Shown here one piece after another: positions 1 through 11,100 of a DNA stretch of 64,000 bases. Position 1 is the stretch's first letter; every line of letters begins with the position of its first letter. The DNA lies in assembly GCA_963682175.1 (NCBI GenBank), contig OY821775.1, forward strand, positions 49,386,053 to 49,450,052. The letters run 5' to 3'. Origin of the DNA: Triglochin maritima. Taxonomy: Eukaryota; Streptophyta; Magnoliopsida; Alismatales; Juncaginaceae. Both the position numbers and the translations under genes were made by a program. Below the pieces are notes generated by a model, which was not told where the DNA came from, made no database searches, and saw nothing but the letters and a program-made list of their open reading frames with translations.

Positions 1-3000
1 CATGAAATCTTAACCTGCTTCTTGGTGTTTAGAGACTGCCTCATTCCGTCTATTCGCTTGGGAGGTGTAACAACTTTGAATGCAGGTTCTTCATCGTCAT
101 TACCGAGTTCTATTATTTCCGGGAGTATATTACTCCTCATATTGAACTTTTGTATGAGAGGGGGGGCTTTGCCTTCTTTAGGTTCATCGAGAAAGTAGCG
201 AGCGTCATGGAAATGTACTTCATGTGCTTCAAATGGTTGGCGCTCTCCAAAGAATCTGTGCTCCTTCCCATTGTGTATGTATTTGAAGCATTGGTGGACG
301 GTAGAGGGAACAACAAAATTTTCATGAAGCCAAGGACGTCCCAACAATGCTTTATATGATGTCCCCACATTCAGCACATAGAACGTTGCATCGGTCTCAA
401 ATTCTCCAAAGACGAGTTTCAACACTACCATGCCAATGGGAGTTTGTGAATGTTGATCAAACCCGTGTATGACTATATCGGATGGGCTTAAATTTGTCCT
501 TGCGATGGAAAGCTTTGCTAGTGTGGTCATCGGTATGAGGTTTACTGAAGAACCAGGATCAATGAGTATGCGCCCCACAGGATGACCTTCCATGGTTCCT
601 TTGCAATAAAGAGGGCGATTATGATCTATATGTTTCAGAAGCATATCTTCCTTGCTGAAGGTGATTGGCGCGATTCCTTGCTTGAATACGGATTGGGTCT
701 CGGCCAGATGAGCTTCGTATATTGTTGATCTTTGCAAAGCTTGAATGAGAGCATCCTTCAATTCGGGTGCCAGTTGCAAAGCATCATATATACTAAGGAG
801 AGCGGGGATTTTCTTCAAATGAGCAATGACATCGTAATTGACTTTCGATTTGGTGTCATTAGGTTCATTGTTTGAAGATTGCTTCGTTCCTTCAACTGCT
901 CCCTGATCATTATTTTTGTTTCCTTCGGTTTCACCAACCAACTGCTTGGACGAATTAACTTCTTTACTTTTGGGTTGTTTTGGAGTAGATGACAGGATTT
1001 TACCCTTCCTTAGTTGGATGAAATTTATTCCTTCATCTTCATCACTGGGTTCATCGCTCCACGAAAACATTTCCTTGATTCCTGTAGGTGAACCAACACT
1101 GTTGACTGGAGATGAACCCACCATTCGACACTCGTGTACAATTGGTTCCGTCTTATCTTCGGGTTCTTCACCCGAGGGCTCGTCCCTTCTCTTTTCCAGC
1201 AATAGTTCCCATGGCATATAATCTTCCAAAGTTATATTTTTCGGGGTACCCTGCTCGTACTCCTTCAACTTGTTAATTAGTTTTTGCAATCTTTCCAACG
1301 GGCTTAGCTCATTTGGTGTTTTCTTTGGTTCCACTAGCTTCTTTGCTTTACTTCTTTTCTGTAGGTATTTAAGGGCTCGACGAAGATGTTGTCTTGAATA
1401 TTGCTTTTGTGGCGGCAGTGGCGGTGCTTGAGGCTGAGAAGATTTCTTTCGACGTGTCACAACTTGCCAACCTTCGTCGTTGTCACCTTTTGATGTTGCC
1501 CCACATGAGGTAGAAGCAAGACTAGTACAAACACACCCCTTCATCTCGTTAACAATATCTTCCATACTATCTTTTAGTTTCTGGATTACATGAATTGTTT
1601 CTTTGATGTTGGTTGGTTCCTTGACAATAGGAGCCTTACCCTTCCTCGGATCCCGAACGATTTCCTTCACTGGTGTTTGATTAGTGGGAGTTACTTCTTC
1701 TTGTTGAACAGTCACCCAAGGCATGAATTTCATCATTTGGCATATTAAATCTTCAATATGGCATGGTGGAAAAGTAATGTGAGTAGATTCAACAACATGA
1801 ACAGTTTCCTTTTCACCAGGATGATGATGAGGTTGCGGTGGATCAACCCTAATTGAGTTATTGAGCTCAATTTCGCCCTTTTCTATCATATTCTGCATTA
1901 TATCTTTAAAGACCCAGCAATCTTCGACTATGTGACCCAACATCCTATGGTACAAGCAATAATTCGGTTCACTTGATTTGTCGACATCTCTTGGCCGTTT
2001 TGGTTCCGGGAGGCGAAGCTTTCCCACTTCTATTGCGCGTTGAAAGAGCTTCTTTACTTTATCTCTTCGGAAAGAGTAAGGTTTGTTTCTTCTCTCTTCT
2101 ATGGTGGTTCTGGGTCTTGGAGCTTGTTGAGGTGTTTCCTGCTTCCCTTCCATTCTCCTTCCTTGGGCGAATGTGTTGTGACTCTCCTTAACCTCCTTTC
2201 TCTTTTCATCCTTTTTGACTTTGGAAGTCCCCGAAGATGAAGGAGTGGTAGGAAAAATGTTCGGATATTGCTGTAAGAATAATTCGACATCTCGAGCTTT
2301 AGTGTTCAAACGCTCGAAAGTTCGTATATCTTCTCCGACCAATTTCCACCCAAGTTCAGGCCTAAAGTTGCTTTGACAAAGACGAATGGCTTCAGCCTGT
2401 TCAATTTCCTGTGAGCAATACATCGAAGTATTCCTCCATCGCAATATAAAATCGGTGGATGATTCTCCGATTTTTTGTTTAAGCATGCTCAATTCTGCGA
2501 TTGAGACTTTCCTAACGGTAGTGAAAAACCGCTGAATAAACAGTGTTTGCATGGTACTCCAATTGGGGACAGAGTTTGGTTTTAACGTCCCATACCATTC
2601 AAAAGCTGGTCCACTCAATGAAAGAACGAACAACTTTAGCAAGTATGACTCGTCGTTTGCGAGGTCTCCACACTGAGCTGTAAAATGAGCTAGATGTTCT
2701 CGCGGTTCTCCCGTCCCATTATATTTTGTGAATTTTGGTTGCACATGCCCGACAGGTAATCTGGTCTCCAAATGCTTTATTGGATATGGAACTGTGTAAG
2801 GGTTTAGGAGATTTAACGGCCTCTGATCAGTGTTGCTCATCTCCGAGAATCGAGCATTCACGGCTTGTTCAACCATGTCCCTTTGTCCGGCCACTTCTCG
2901 TTCTTTTTCCAAGTTCATTGACTCGATGGTTGCAGACAGTTGCAAGACCATTTGTTGAAGGTCTTCTATTTGTTTTTTGAAATGTTCTTCTCTTGAAGAT

Positions 3001-4505
3001 TCTCCGGTTGTATACACAGTCTGAACTGGTACTTCTTCATCACCGTTAGCATACCCCTTCGATATTTGCTCATCCACAAAAGTTGGGGTGTCGTCCTGTC
3101 TTGAATTCCTAAAATCTTCTTCGGGTATTGGTTGCTTCTCTAGATTTCTCAACTTCTGCCTAGCCCGTTCTTTCCTCCTTGTGTCCACACCTGGTTGGGA
3201 GACTATGTCTTGGAGTTCTTCTATAGTGTTCGGCAGGTCATCATTTGTTTCTCTCCTTGTTTTTTTGTAGGGATTTTCAGTTATTTGTACCATATAACAA
3301 CTGTGAGTAAGGGTATCACTATCAGCTGTAGACCCTGTACCCTCCAATCGATCATCGGATTTGACTAACACTGTTAGAACCTGCCTTTTGGATAGATTAA
3401 TCCGTTTGATTTCCAACTTACTTGACTTTTCTTTCCGTCGTACCTCAGGATTTGTTTCAATTTCGAGATTTCCGTCCCACTTCATTTTAATACTCCGGGT
3501 TTCAGACCTTGTCTTCGGATGACGAGAAATGCGTTCGAATACGGACGGACGCGATGTGCCGCTACCGATCCTGTCCCAAACAGAAGTCCGGGCATATTTC
3601 TTTCTTCTTAACATAGGCTTTTCCTCGTCTGTTCTCCTCAGAATATCGTATCGATTATTCGTCGATATATTCACAGAATAGTCAGGTTCCATTATTTCTA
3701 GCTCGTCGCTTGTCAGACTGAAACGACTCCCATCGATCAAAACTGATTTCCCACTTCGGGAAACTTTCATCCTCTTAGGATATGGCCTAAAAGGATTTCC
3801 GTTAAGTGGGGAGGACGAGATAACTCTACATTCCATTGGGATGAGAGAACTGCTAAAAACAGGCGAAGATATTAAGTTGACACCCAATTTTTGCGCTTTC
3901 ATTCTCAGTTTAATTGCACATACCAACACGCGAGCTGGAATTGTGAAGCAATCATTCATCGAAATGTTTTCGGTCATGTGTACTCCAGTAAGACGGTAGA
4001 CGTCTCTACTAGAGAGAATCACCATCTCATAATCATTAATTTTATTCAGGATGAGCGACATTTGTTTGTCGTTAAGTGCCTTCGGGTTCCCTCCAACCCT
4101 TTTATGAGCCTTGAAATTTCCCAATAATGACTTTTGGGGTCGTACATGACACTTAACTAGTTTGCTTGGTGAACCAGGCATGCAAGGACTCTTTGGTGAC
4201 TGATTGGACGATGATTTGGCTTCTTTCACCTTTGGCTTGCGTGTCTTGTTCCTTTTCTTCTTCGAAATTTTGGCATGTGCTTCAGGAATTTCAGCAATTG
4301 CAAACTCCAGTTGCGTCCTTTCCAATCGTTCCTTTTCTGAAGCGACCATGATGTTGGCCACCGGACTAGGAGTTGAAGGCTTGATGGGTACTTCAATCTC
4401 ATAACCCGTCACGAGGCCGTGTTCAAAAGAATACTTGAACAAGGCTGGCTCGAAGGAGCCAAAAGAGACGGGAGCCGTAAATATCACCTTCATGCTAGTT
4501 TCCAT
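1..4505 (-). CDS. Gag-protease polyprotein of an LTR retrotransposon (partial, open at left edge)
   Basis: A stop-free frame of about 1,501 codons runs from ATG 4505 off the window's left edge. The frame is closed upstream by TAA at 4547-4545, so this is the first Met. About 390 N-terminal basic residues (for example KKKRNKTRKPKVK) match nothing I recognise. A coiled-coil-like stretch precedes a retrotransposon Gag domain (residues about 580-700, around FEWYGTLKP). A knuckle-like motif CLYHRMLGHIVEDCW lies near residue 845. A retropepsin follows, with active-site LIDPGSSVNLIP near residue 1316 (D-P-G instead of the usual D-T/S-G) and ALLGRPWL about 70 residues later. Reverse transcriptase and integrase would lie beyond position 1. 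A long pre-Gag extension and Gag-PR layout resemble the Tat/Ogre side of Ty3/gypsy; the lineage is inference. It is notably intact compared with every other retroelement in the window. Confidence 0.85.
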   Translation of the reverse strand, partial: METSMKVIFTAPVSFGSFEPALFKYSFEHGLVTGYEIEVPIKPSTPSPVANIMVASEKERLERTQLEFAIAEIPEAHAKISKKKRNKTRKPKVKEAKSSSNQSPKSPCMPGSPSKLVKCHVRPQKSLLGNFKAHKRVGGNPKALNDKQMSLILNKINDYEMVILSSRDVYRLTGVHMTENISMNDCFTIPARVLVCAIKLRMKAQKLGVNLISSPVFSSSLIPMECRVISSSPLNGNPFRPYPKRMKVSRSGKSVLIDGSRFSLTSDELEIMEPDYSVNISTNNRYDILRRTDEEKPMLRRKKYARTSVWDRIGSGTSRPSVFERISRHPKTRSETRSIKMKWDGNLEIETNPEVRRKEKSSKLEIKRINLSKRQVLTVLVKSDDRLEGTGSTADSDTLTHSCYMVQITENPYKKTRRETNDDLPNTIEELQDIVSQPGVDTRRKERARQKLRNLEKQPIPEEDFRNSRQDDTPTFVDEQISKGYANGDEEVPVQTVYTTGESSREEHFKKQIEDLQQMVLQLSATIESMNLEKEREVAGQRDMVEQAVNARFSEMSNTDQRPLNLLNPYTVPYPIKHLETRLPVGHVQPKFTKYNGTGEPREHLAHFTAQCGDLANDESYLLKLFVLSLSGPAFEWYGTLKPNSVPNWSTMQTLFIQRFFTTVRKVSIAELSMLKQKIGESSTDFILRWRNTSMYCSQEIEQAEAIRLCQSNFRPELGWKLVGEDIRTFERLNTKARDVELFLQQYPNIFPTTPSSSGTSKVKKDEKRKEVKESHNTFAQGRRMEGKQETPQQAPRPRTTIEERRNKPYSFRRDKVKKLFQRAIEVGKLRLPEPKRPRDVDKSSEPNYCLYHRMLGHIVEDCWVFKDIMQNMIEKGEIELNNSIRVDPPQPHHHPGEKETVHVVESTHITFPPCHIEDLICQMMKFMPWVTVQQEEVTPTNQTPVKEIVRDPRKGKAPIVKEPTNIKETIHVIQKLKDSMEDIVNEMKGCVCTSLASTSCGATSKGDNDEGWQVVTRRKKSSQPQAPPLPPQKQYSRQHLRRALKYLQKRSKAKKLVEPKKTPNELSPLERLQKLINKLKEYEQGTPKNITLEDYMPWELLLEKRRDEPSGEEPEDKTEPIVHECRMVGSSPVNSVGSPTGIKEMFSWSDEPSDEDEGINFIQLRKGKILSSTPKQPKSKEVNSSKQLVGETEGNKNNDQGAVEGTKQSSNNEPNDTKSKVNYDVIAHLKKIPALLSIYDALQLAPELKDALIQALQRSTIYEAHLAETQSVFKQGIAPITFSKEDMLLKHIDHNRPLYCKGTMEGHPVGRILIDPGSSVNLIPMTTLAKLSIARTNLSPSDIVIHGFDQHSQTPIGMVVLKLVFGEFETDATFYVLNVGTSYKALLGRPWLHENFVVPSTVHQCFKYIHNGKEHRFFGERQPFEAHEVHFHDARYFLDEPKEGKAPPLIQKFNMRSNILPEIIELGNDDEEPAFKVVTPPKRIDGMRQSLNTKKQVKIS

Positions 4506-4582
4506 CGCAAATTTTCGTTCCTGTACAACGTGGAAGGTTTTATGTTAGATTAATGACACGAGACATGACTACGAGGATGAGA

Positions 4583-4601
4583 GGTCCCACCGGGCGTGCC
4601 A
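4583..4601 (-). promoter_or_regulatory. Putative primer binding site of the left retrotransposon
   Basis: On the minus strand TGGCACGCCCGGTGGGACC lies just upstream of the Gag ATG and three bases downstream of a CA terminus at 4605. That is where a minus-strand primer binding site belongs. The cognate tRNA was not identified by eye, so the call rests mainly on the TGG start and the position. Confidence 0.5.
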
Positions 4602-5065
4602 TTCTGTTTAACGTGGGTTTTTTGTTCTTTTTGTTTTTATATATATTTTGGTGTTGCGAAGACCTCTCAAGAATTCATGGTGGAATTCCGCACCTTACAA
4701 CTTCGTATAGAAGAATGCCTCATCATGTCATACTCATGTCATTCATTTGTACAGGAAATTAAATAAATGTGAATAACTAGCCAGAAAGTAAATAAGTGCA
4801 ACATTTTCTTTCACTTCATTAAATAGAAGGCATGAATATGAAATACAATTGTTGACATGTTTATGCATTGCACAAATGGAAGATATATAAGCATCCGTTT
4901 GCGAACTATAAACCAAAATTGTTATTATATTTAACAATTTCAGATATATATTTTATTAATAGGATTTTTATATTTCGATACATTAGGGACGGGGATTTAT
5001 CGACTCGTGCTTTGATTGATTCGATAATGATCTCCCTTTTGTTGTGATATATTGTCACGATATGA

Positions 5066-5312
5066 TCAATTTAGCCTCGTAACCTAGGAGGGTTTTGTAT
5101 ATATTTAGGTTCTTCAACTTTATAATGAATACACCGTGTTAGTTTATCAACGATAATTCTGATATTGGAATATCGTAAAAACGGTTAGTTTAGCCTCATA
5201 ACCTAGGAGGTATTTATGTGTGATATTCTGTGTGGACGATTATTCTTTGATCGATATTATAATGTTTTGGTTAGTTTAGCCTCGTAACCCGGAGGGGTTT
5301 TGCATATATGTT
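5066..5312. repeat. Three direct copies of a TTTAGCCTCGTAACC motif
   Basis: The motif TTTAGCCTCRTAACCY, followed by GGAGG, occurs near 5070, 5190 and 5276, each followed by a T-rich stretch. Spacings are about 119 and 86 bp, so the copies have diverged in length. Confidence 0.7.
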
Positions 5313-5355
5313 TTGTTTTGTTTATTTGATTTGTTAAATGAAGACTCCATCGCCA

Positions 5356-5495
5356 GTAAGGGAGAGGGAACCCAAGATCATGCTTGGCGTGCATCCTCAC
5401 TTACGACTAAAGTAGTCCATATTTTAGTTTTTGATCACTCCAACGATAAGAGAGAGGGAACCCAAGATCTAGCTTGGCGTGCATCCTCTCTTATC
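5356..5495. repeat. Pair of direct-repeated hairpins
   Basis: Two copies (5356-5404 and 5445-5495) share GAGAGGGAACCCAAGAT and GCTTGGCGTGCATCCTC cores. Each is bounded by complementary arms, the second by GATAAGAGAGAGG and CCTCTCTTATC. Arm changes in one copy are largely mirrored in the other arm, suggesting a stem-loop kept by pairing. Confidence 0.65.
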
Positions 5496-5580
5496 ATTAG
5501 AACAGTCAATATTTAGGTTTTATGTTTGTTTTCGATTTTTAGGTTGGTTGACATATTTTACAACTTTGAAGATTTATTTT

Positions 5581-5870
5581 GCAATTTATCCACCACGAGA
5601 GGTGGATCTATGATTTTGTCCATTTAGGTGGACTATTTGTATTTTAGGATTGATTTTATAAATCAATTTGTACCAATTATATATTGTTGCAATTTATCCA
5701 CATTTAGGGGTGGATTTATAGTTTTGTCCATGTAAGGGAACTTTTTGTATTTTAAGATCGATTTGCAAATCAATCGGTACAACTCATATATTGTTGAAAT
5801 TATCCACGTTTAGGGGTGGATTTGTGATTCGTCCATTTAAGGGACTATTTGTAATTTCATCATTGTGTTA
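5581..5870. repeat. About 108-bp tandem repeat, three copies
   Basis: Copies begin near 5581, 5689 and 5796. Each has ATCCAC...GTGGAT, then GTCCATTTAGG...GACT, then a short palindrome around ATTGAT...ATCAAT, so each unit contains two or three small inverted repeats. The third copy is incomplete. Confidence 0.7.
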
Positions 5871-6780
5871 TTGTGGTGGTGTCCTTTTCCTATGGATTGT
5901 CTTACATGGAGATTTGCATTTAGTTGAATCTGGCTTGGACTAAATATGCAAAAGGATCCCACTTGCACGCTGAAATACATGACTCCATGCACGTATATGT
6001 ATGTTAAGGAAATGCTACTAGTTTCCTGTCCTATTTTAATTCTTCTCATTGTATTATTTTATATATATATGTATATATTATATTATCCTCTTGATTCTTA
6101 TAACAAAATCCAAAGAGGAATTCAATCGATCTCAGATTCCGATCTGGATGTCTTCCAAGTTTGAAGGTTACTTAGGATATGGAAGAATTCACCTTTCAAC
6201 ATAAAGTAAACCCACATATGTTGACAATATAATCGTATTTAACTTGATATTTATAAACGACATTGGCAGGATTATGCAATGTTCCAGAACACATGATGGT
6301 GTTTGAATCTTAAGAAACCAAGATGTTGATTTCTAAGTGGTGTTTTAATTTATGTCTGATGAGCTTCCAGACTTGATTCACCAATTAAAAATAACATTTC
6401 ACATGTTTCTTTCGGTTACTCAAATTTTCCATTAGTCGAGTGAACCAAATCCAATTGAATATAGGTTTCAACATTAATTTTTTTGGTTTCCTCCCATTAA
6501 TATTTATGTTTATGGGAGTAACAAGTTTTGATCTTGAAAACTTGCCTGGGTCAGTTACTTTGTTTAATTTTACTGTTCATATTGGGTCCATATGGAACCA
6601 TAATATTGCAATAGTGACCTATTATATATGTTGATATATGCCGATTTGATTTGATGTGGTTTTTGGTTATTATTTTTTTTTATTAGCAAACTTAGAACCA
6701 TTGTATTTATTTGGTTATGGCTAAATTTCGGCAGCCTTCCGGCGTTCTCTTATTTTTTTGTCAAATTATAGTCGATCAAA
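5871..6780. other. AT-rich stretch without a recognised gene
   Basis: Mixed AT-rich DNA with a (TA)-rich patch near 6060-6080. No coding frame, tRNA or transposon terminus was recognised. Confidence 0.5.
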
Positions 6781-6975
6781 CCGGGTTCGATCCTTCAAAA
6801 AGGAAGAGGCCGGAATGACGTATTTTTCCCAAGCCAAACGGGTACGATTCCCCAAGGGAGGTGGCCGTTTGGCTAAACGGGCGACCGTCCGGGTTCGATT
6901 CCTTAAAAGGAGGAGGCCGGAACGGTCGTTAAGTACACGGATGGGTACGGATCCCCAAGGGTGTGGCCACCCGTG
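6781..6975 (+). repeat. Four consecutive hairpins carrying tRNA B-box-like motifs
   Basis: Segments 6781-6813, 6833-6873, 6886-6924 and 6936-6975 each carry GGGTWCGATYCC or GGGTACGGATCC followed by a purine-rich run and GGCC. Each is bounded by complementary arms; the second has perfect 9-base arms GCCAAACGG / CCGTTTGGC. No A box or full cloverleaf is visible, so they are not called tRNA genes. Confidence 0.6.
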
Positions 6976-7054
6976 CACATTTAGTTTAATTATTATTATT
7001 ATTACAGAAAATATTCGCCGGAATTTGCACTTGCCGGAGTTGCAACGGAGTTGT

Positions 7055-7390
7055 TGATGAAGCCGGGGTCGTCGAATTGTTGTCAACGTTGTATGTTATC
7101 CGGAGTTGTCGAAGGTGTATGCCCGGAGCCGTCAGGTTGTCGTCGACGTTGTATGTTGTCGGGAATTTGTCGAAGTCTTCGTGGGCGATAGCGTCGAAGT
7201 CGCCGCGGGATTGTTATGAAGACGACGTTGTTGCCGGAGTCTTTGTTGTTGGAAGTTGGAGCGGCTGCGGAGTCGGAGTCGTCGTTGCCGGAGTTGTCGC
7301 GGCTGCCAAGTTGGAGTCGGCGTTGGATGAAACCGGAGAGGCCGAATTGTTGTCGGTGTTGTATATTGTCCGGAGTTGTGCGTATATGTA
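7055..7390. repeat. Degenerate GTTGTCGACGTTGTATGTTGTC-type repeat
   Basis: Phrases such as GTTGTATGTT(A/G)TCCGGAGTTGTC and GTCGTCGACGTTG recur with heavy divergence. Short open frames cross this region in several frames, as expected of a stop-poor repeat, and none has a recognised domain. Confidence 0.45.
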
Positions 7391-7957
7391 CTGTAATTGG
7401 TTCCTTTCTTCTCTCCTTTTTTCACGATTATCTCTCGTCGAGATATGGGTTTATGTGTGTATGGAGTTTTTGGTGGGTGTATGTATGGAGTTGTCCGGAG
7501 TTATGTGTACGTGTTGTTACTGGCTTGGAGAGATCTGTGTTGTTGTGTATGTATATTCTTTTATAGAGGAAGAGAAATAGAAGTGGGAGGAGAACGTGTG
7601 ATGATGGATCAGATCATGGGCATGATCGTGGGGATGAGAGGTAGTGAGCATGGGGTTGACGTGGAACATGTCATGAAGGACGTGAGTTGTGAGGCTTGAA
7701 TCTCATGCATGCATGAGGTGAGAATTTGCAATATGCATGTTGATTATGAAAAATTACTGACGTGAGATATGCATCATCTTTGTATCTATTTATTTTATTT
7801 ATGTTCTCAATGGTAAAATTTCATTTTTACCTTTGAATCATGTGAATTTCCACATCTCTTCCGGTTTTGACTATATTTTCATGTTTAATCGAATAAACTT
7901 AGATCAAGAGATTGATCTATGAAATACTACTTCATTTTGATGATATTGCTTAATCTG
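7391..7957. other. Spacer between the two retrotransposon regions
   Basis: Contains GT-rich and AT-rich sequence only. I found no gene or repeat boundary beyond the tandem duplication that begins immediately after it. Confidence 0.4.
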
Positions 7958-8164
7958 TACTTCAATAGAGTTCCAATTTCCACTAAGTTGGGATGGCAAT
8001 TGGTCGACGATCATTAGAAAAATTGTATCGATTTGAGATTATTTTTTTGTGTGTCAACATATACTTCAATAGAGTTCCAATTTCCACTAAGTTGGGATGG
8101 CAATTGGTCGACGATCATTAGAAAAATTGTATGGATTTGAGATTATTTTTTTGTGTGTCAACAT
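7958..8164. repeat. Near-identical 104-bp tandem duplication at a retrotransposon breakpoint
   Basis: Two head-to-tail copies (7958-8061 and 8062-8164) starting TACTTCAATAGAG and ending GTGTGTCAACAT. I see one substitution between them (TATCG versus TATGG). The second copy abuts the truncated integrase frame directly. Confidence 0.9.
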
Positions 8165-11100
8165 CACGCCAACCTTCTCAATATACATCTGAGAAATCTC
8201 AGGTCCAACCAACTGCCTCTCGCCTACCTCACTCCCGCAAACCGACGATCTACAAGGCCGACCGTATAGAGCCTCGTACGATGTCATCACAATGCTCGAA
8301 TGGTAGCTATTGTTGTAGGCGAACTCGATCAACGACAGGTGTTAATCCCAAAATCCTGCCCAATCCAGAGTACACGCTCTCAGCATATCCTCTAGCGTCT
8401 GGATAGTCCTCTCTGACTGCCCGTCTGTCTGTGGATGAAAAGTTGTGCTGAACTTCAACTGAGTCCCCAAAGCCTTCTGCAGACTACCCCAAAATCTGGA
8501 GGTAAACCTCGGATCTCGATCAGAGATAATGCTCATAGGTACACCATGTAACCGGACTATCTCCTCGATGTACAACTTCGCCAAACCCTCCAAGGGTAAG
8601 GTGGTCCTGATCGCCAGAAAATGCGCCGACTTGGTCAGTCGATCGACTATAACCCAAATCGCGTCGTGAGATCTCCTCGTCTTCGGCAAACCAGTGACGA
8701 AATCCATAGTCACGTGCTCCCACTTCCACTCTGGCAGGTCTATACTCTGCAACTGCCCTGCTGGCCGCTGGTGCTCAATCCTCACCTGCTGACAAACCAA
8801 GCACCTGGACATGAAGTCTGTTATGTCCCGCTTCATTCCCTTCCACCAGAAACTCTGCTGTAAATCCTTATACATCTTGATACTCCCTGGGTGGATGAAA
8901 TATCTGGCTCTATGTGCCTCCTCCATGATAGTACCCCTCAGATCACCTGCTCTCGGTACCCAGATCCGACCTCTGAACCTCAAGCCCCCATCGACTCCGA
9001 CACTGAAGTTCGACCCGTCTTTAGCAGCTAACTGCATCAGACTGTCCAGCTCATCATCTGCTCTCTGAGCCTGAACAACTCCCGAAACTGTCTGCGGCTC
9101 CACTCGAAGTCCCGCAATCACTGCCCCCTCAAAGTCCTCTGTAAAAGGTCTCCACTCCGTGAAGGCCTCAAGCAACCTCCACTCCTGAATGCATAAGCTG
9201 GCAGCTGATAACTCTACCTTCCTACTCAAGGCATCCGCGACAGAATTCGCCTTCCCCGGATGATACGAAATGGTGAAGTCATAATCCTTTATGAACTCTA
9301 ACCATCCGCGCTGCCTCATATTCAACTCTTTTTGTGAGAAGAGATACTTCAGACTCTGGTGATCTGTGAAAACCTCAAACTGCTCTCCATATAGGTAATG
9401 CCTTCAGGTCTTCAGCGCGTGAACCACCGCTGCCAACTCCAAATCATGAGTCAGATAATTCTTCTCATGAACCTTCAATTGCCTCGAAGCATAAACGACC
9501 ACTTTCCCATGCTGCATCAACACGCAACCCAGACCGATGCCAGAAGCGTCACTGTAAATCACATAGCCTCCGCTACCACTCGGTAACGTCAAAATCGGTG
9601 TTGTAGTCAGTCGCCTCTTCAGCTCCTGGAAACTGTCCTCGTACTTCTGGGACCAAACGAACTTGACACCCTTCTGTGTCAAAGCCGTCAGTGGAGAAGC
9701 AAGTCTGGAAAAGTCCTGAATAAACCGACGATAATAACCTGTTAAACCCACAAAACCCCTGATCTCTGACACACTGGTCGGAGCTCCCCACTGAGTCACA
9801 ACCTCGACCTTCTCTGGATCCACAGAAATCCCGTCTGCTGACACCACATGTCCCAGAAAGGCCACCCGATCTAGCCAGAAATCACACTTCTTGTACTTAA
9901 CATAGAGCTGCTGATCTCTCAGAATGCTAAGCACAATCCTCAGGTGCTCCCGATGCTGCTCTTTGTCTGGTGAGTATACCAGTATATCATCCACGAAGAC
10001 AATCACAAACCTGTCGAGATACGGCTGAAAAGTCCGATTCATCAGATCCATAAACGCTGCTGGTGCATTCGTCAGTCCAAACGACATCACCAAAAACTCA
10101 TAATGCCCGTACCTCGTCCTGAACGCTGTCTTCTGGACATCTGCATCCCGAATCCTCAACTGATGGTAACCGGATCGCAGATCGATCTTCGAAAAGACTC
10201 TCGTTGACTGCAACTGGTCGAACAGATCCTCGATCCCTGGTAAAGGATACCGATTTCTAATGGTAACCTTATTCAGCATCTGATAATCAATACACATCCT
10301 CAGCGAGCCATCTCTCTTCTTCACGAAGAGCACTGGAGCTCCCCAGGGTGAAACACTGGGCCTGATCAAACCTGAATCTAGCAGATCCTGCAACTGCTTC
10401 TTCAGTTCAACTAACTCCGCAGGCGCCATCCTATACGGAGCCTTCGACTGTGGTGTAGTCTCTGCTACCAGATCGATACCAAACTCGATCTCTCTGTGAG
10501 GCGGTAACCCGGTGATCTCATCAGAAAATACCTCAGGAAAATCCTGAACAACCTCGATATCTTCCAACTTCTTCACCTCAAAATCTGGCACCACGAGCGT
10601 CGCTAAGAACGCTCTACAACTCTGGTGAATCATCCTCTGAGCCTTCACTGCCGAAACCAAAATCCGACCATCTCCACTCTTAGTCCCTCTGATCAGCAAA
10701 TCAGGAAGACCTTTCCTCGAGATCAGAATCTTCTTCTCTCGGCACAAGACTCGAACATCGTACTGGGACAGCCAATCCATCCCAAGTATGACATCGAAGT
10801 CTACCATCGGTAATAAGACCAGGTCTGCCGGGAACTCCTGGTCTCCCGAAGCAACTGTGGCGCCGGGGAGGAAGCTCCCCACAATGCCCACCAAACCCAA
10901 GGGTGTGTTGACTTCCAACGTGGCAGTCAACATCGCAGGGGTACGACCTAACACGCTCGCAAACTGCTCAGAGATAAACGAGTGTGTGACCCCGCAGTCG
11001 AAAAGCACTCTAGCAATCAAACCATCAACATAAAGCGTATATTCCACCACAGCACTGGCATCTCTAGCCTCCTCCGCCTGAATGGTGAAGACACGTCCCA

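Larger units (their letters stand above)
4605..5870 (-). mobile_element. Probable 5' LTR of the left retrotransposon (outer limit not found)
   Basis: Read on the minus strand this AT-rich region ends in ...CGTTAAACA immediately before the putative primer site, as an LTR should. It contains three families of short tandem repeats (separate entries). No matching second LTR lies in the window, so the upstream boundary and true length are unknown; it could extend as far as about 7.7 kb. Confidence 0.45.

Noticed and set aside
6781..6975. tRNA genes
   Set aside because: B-box-like motifs are present but no A box, anticodon arm or acceptor stem could be drawn.
7077..7580. Open frame of 167 codons on the plus strand
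   Set aside because: It follows a GTTGTCG-type repeat that is stop-poor in several frames; its protein is low-complexity.
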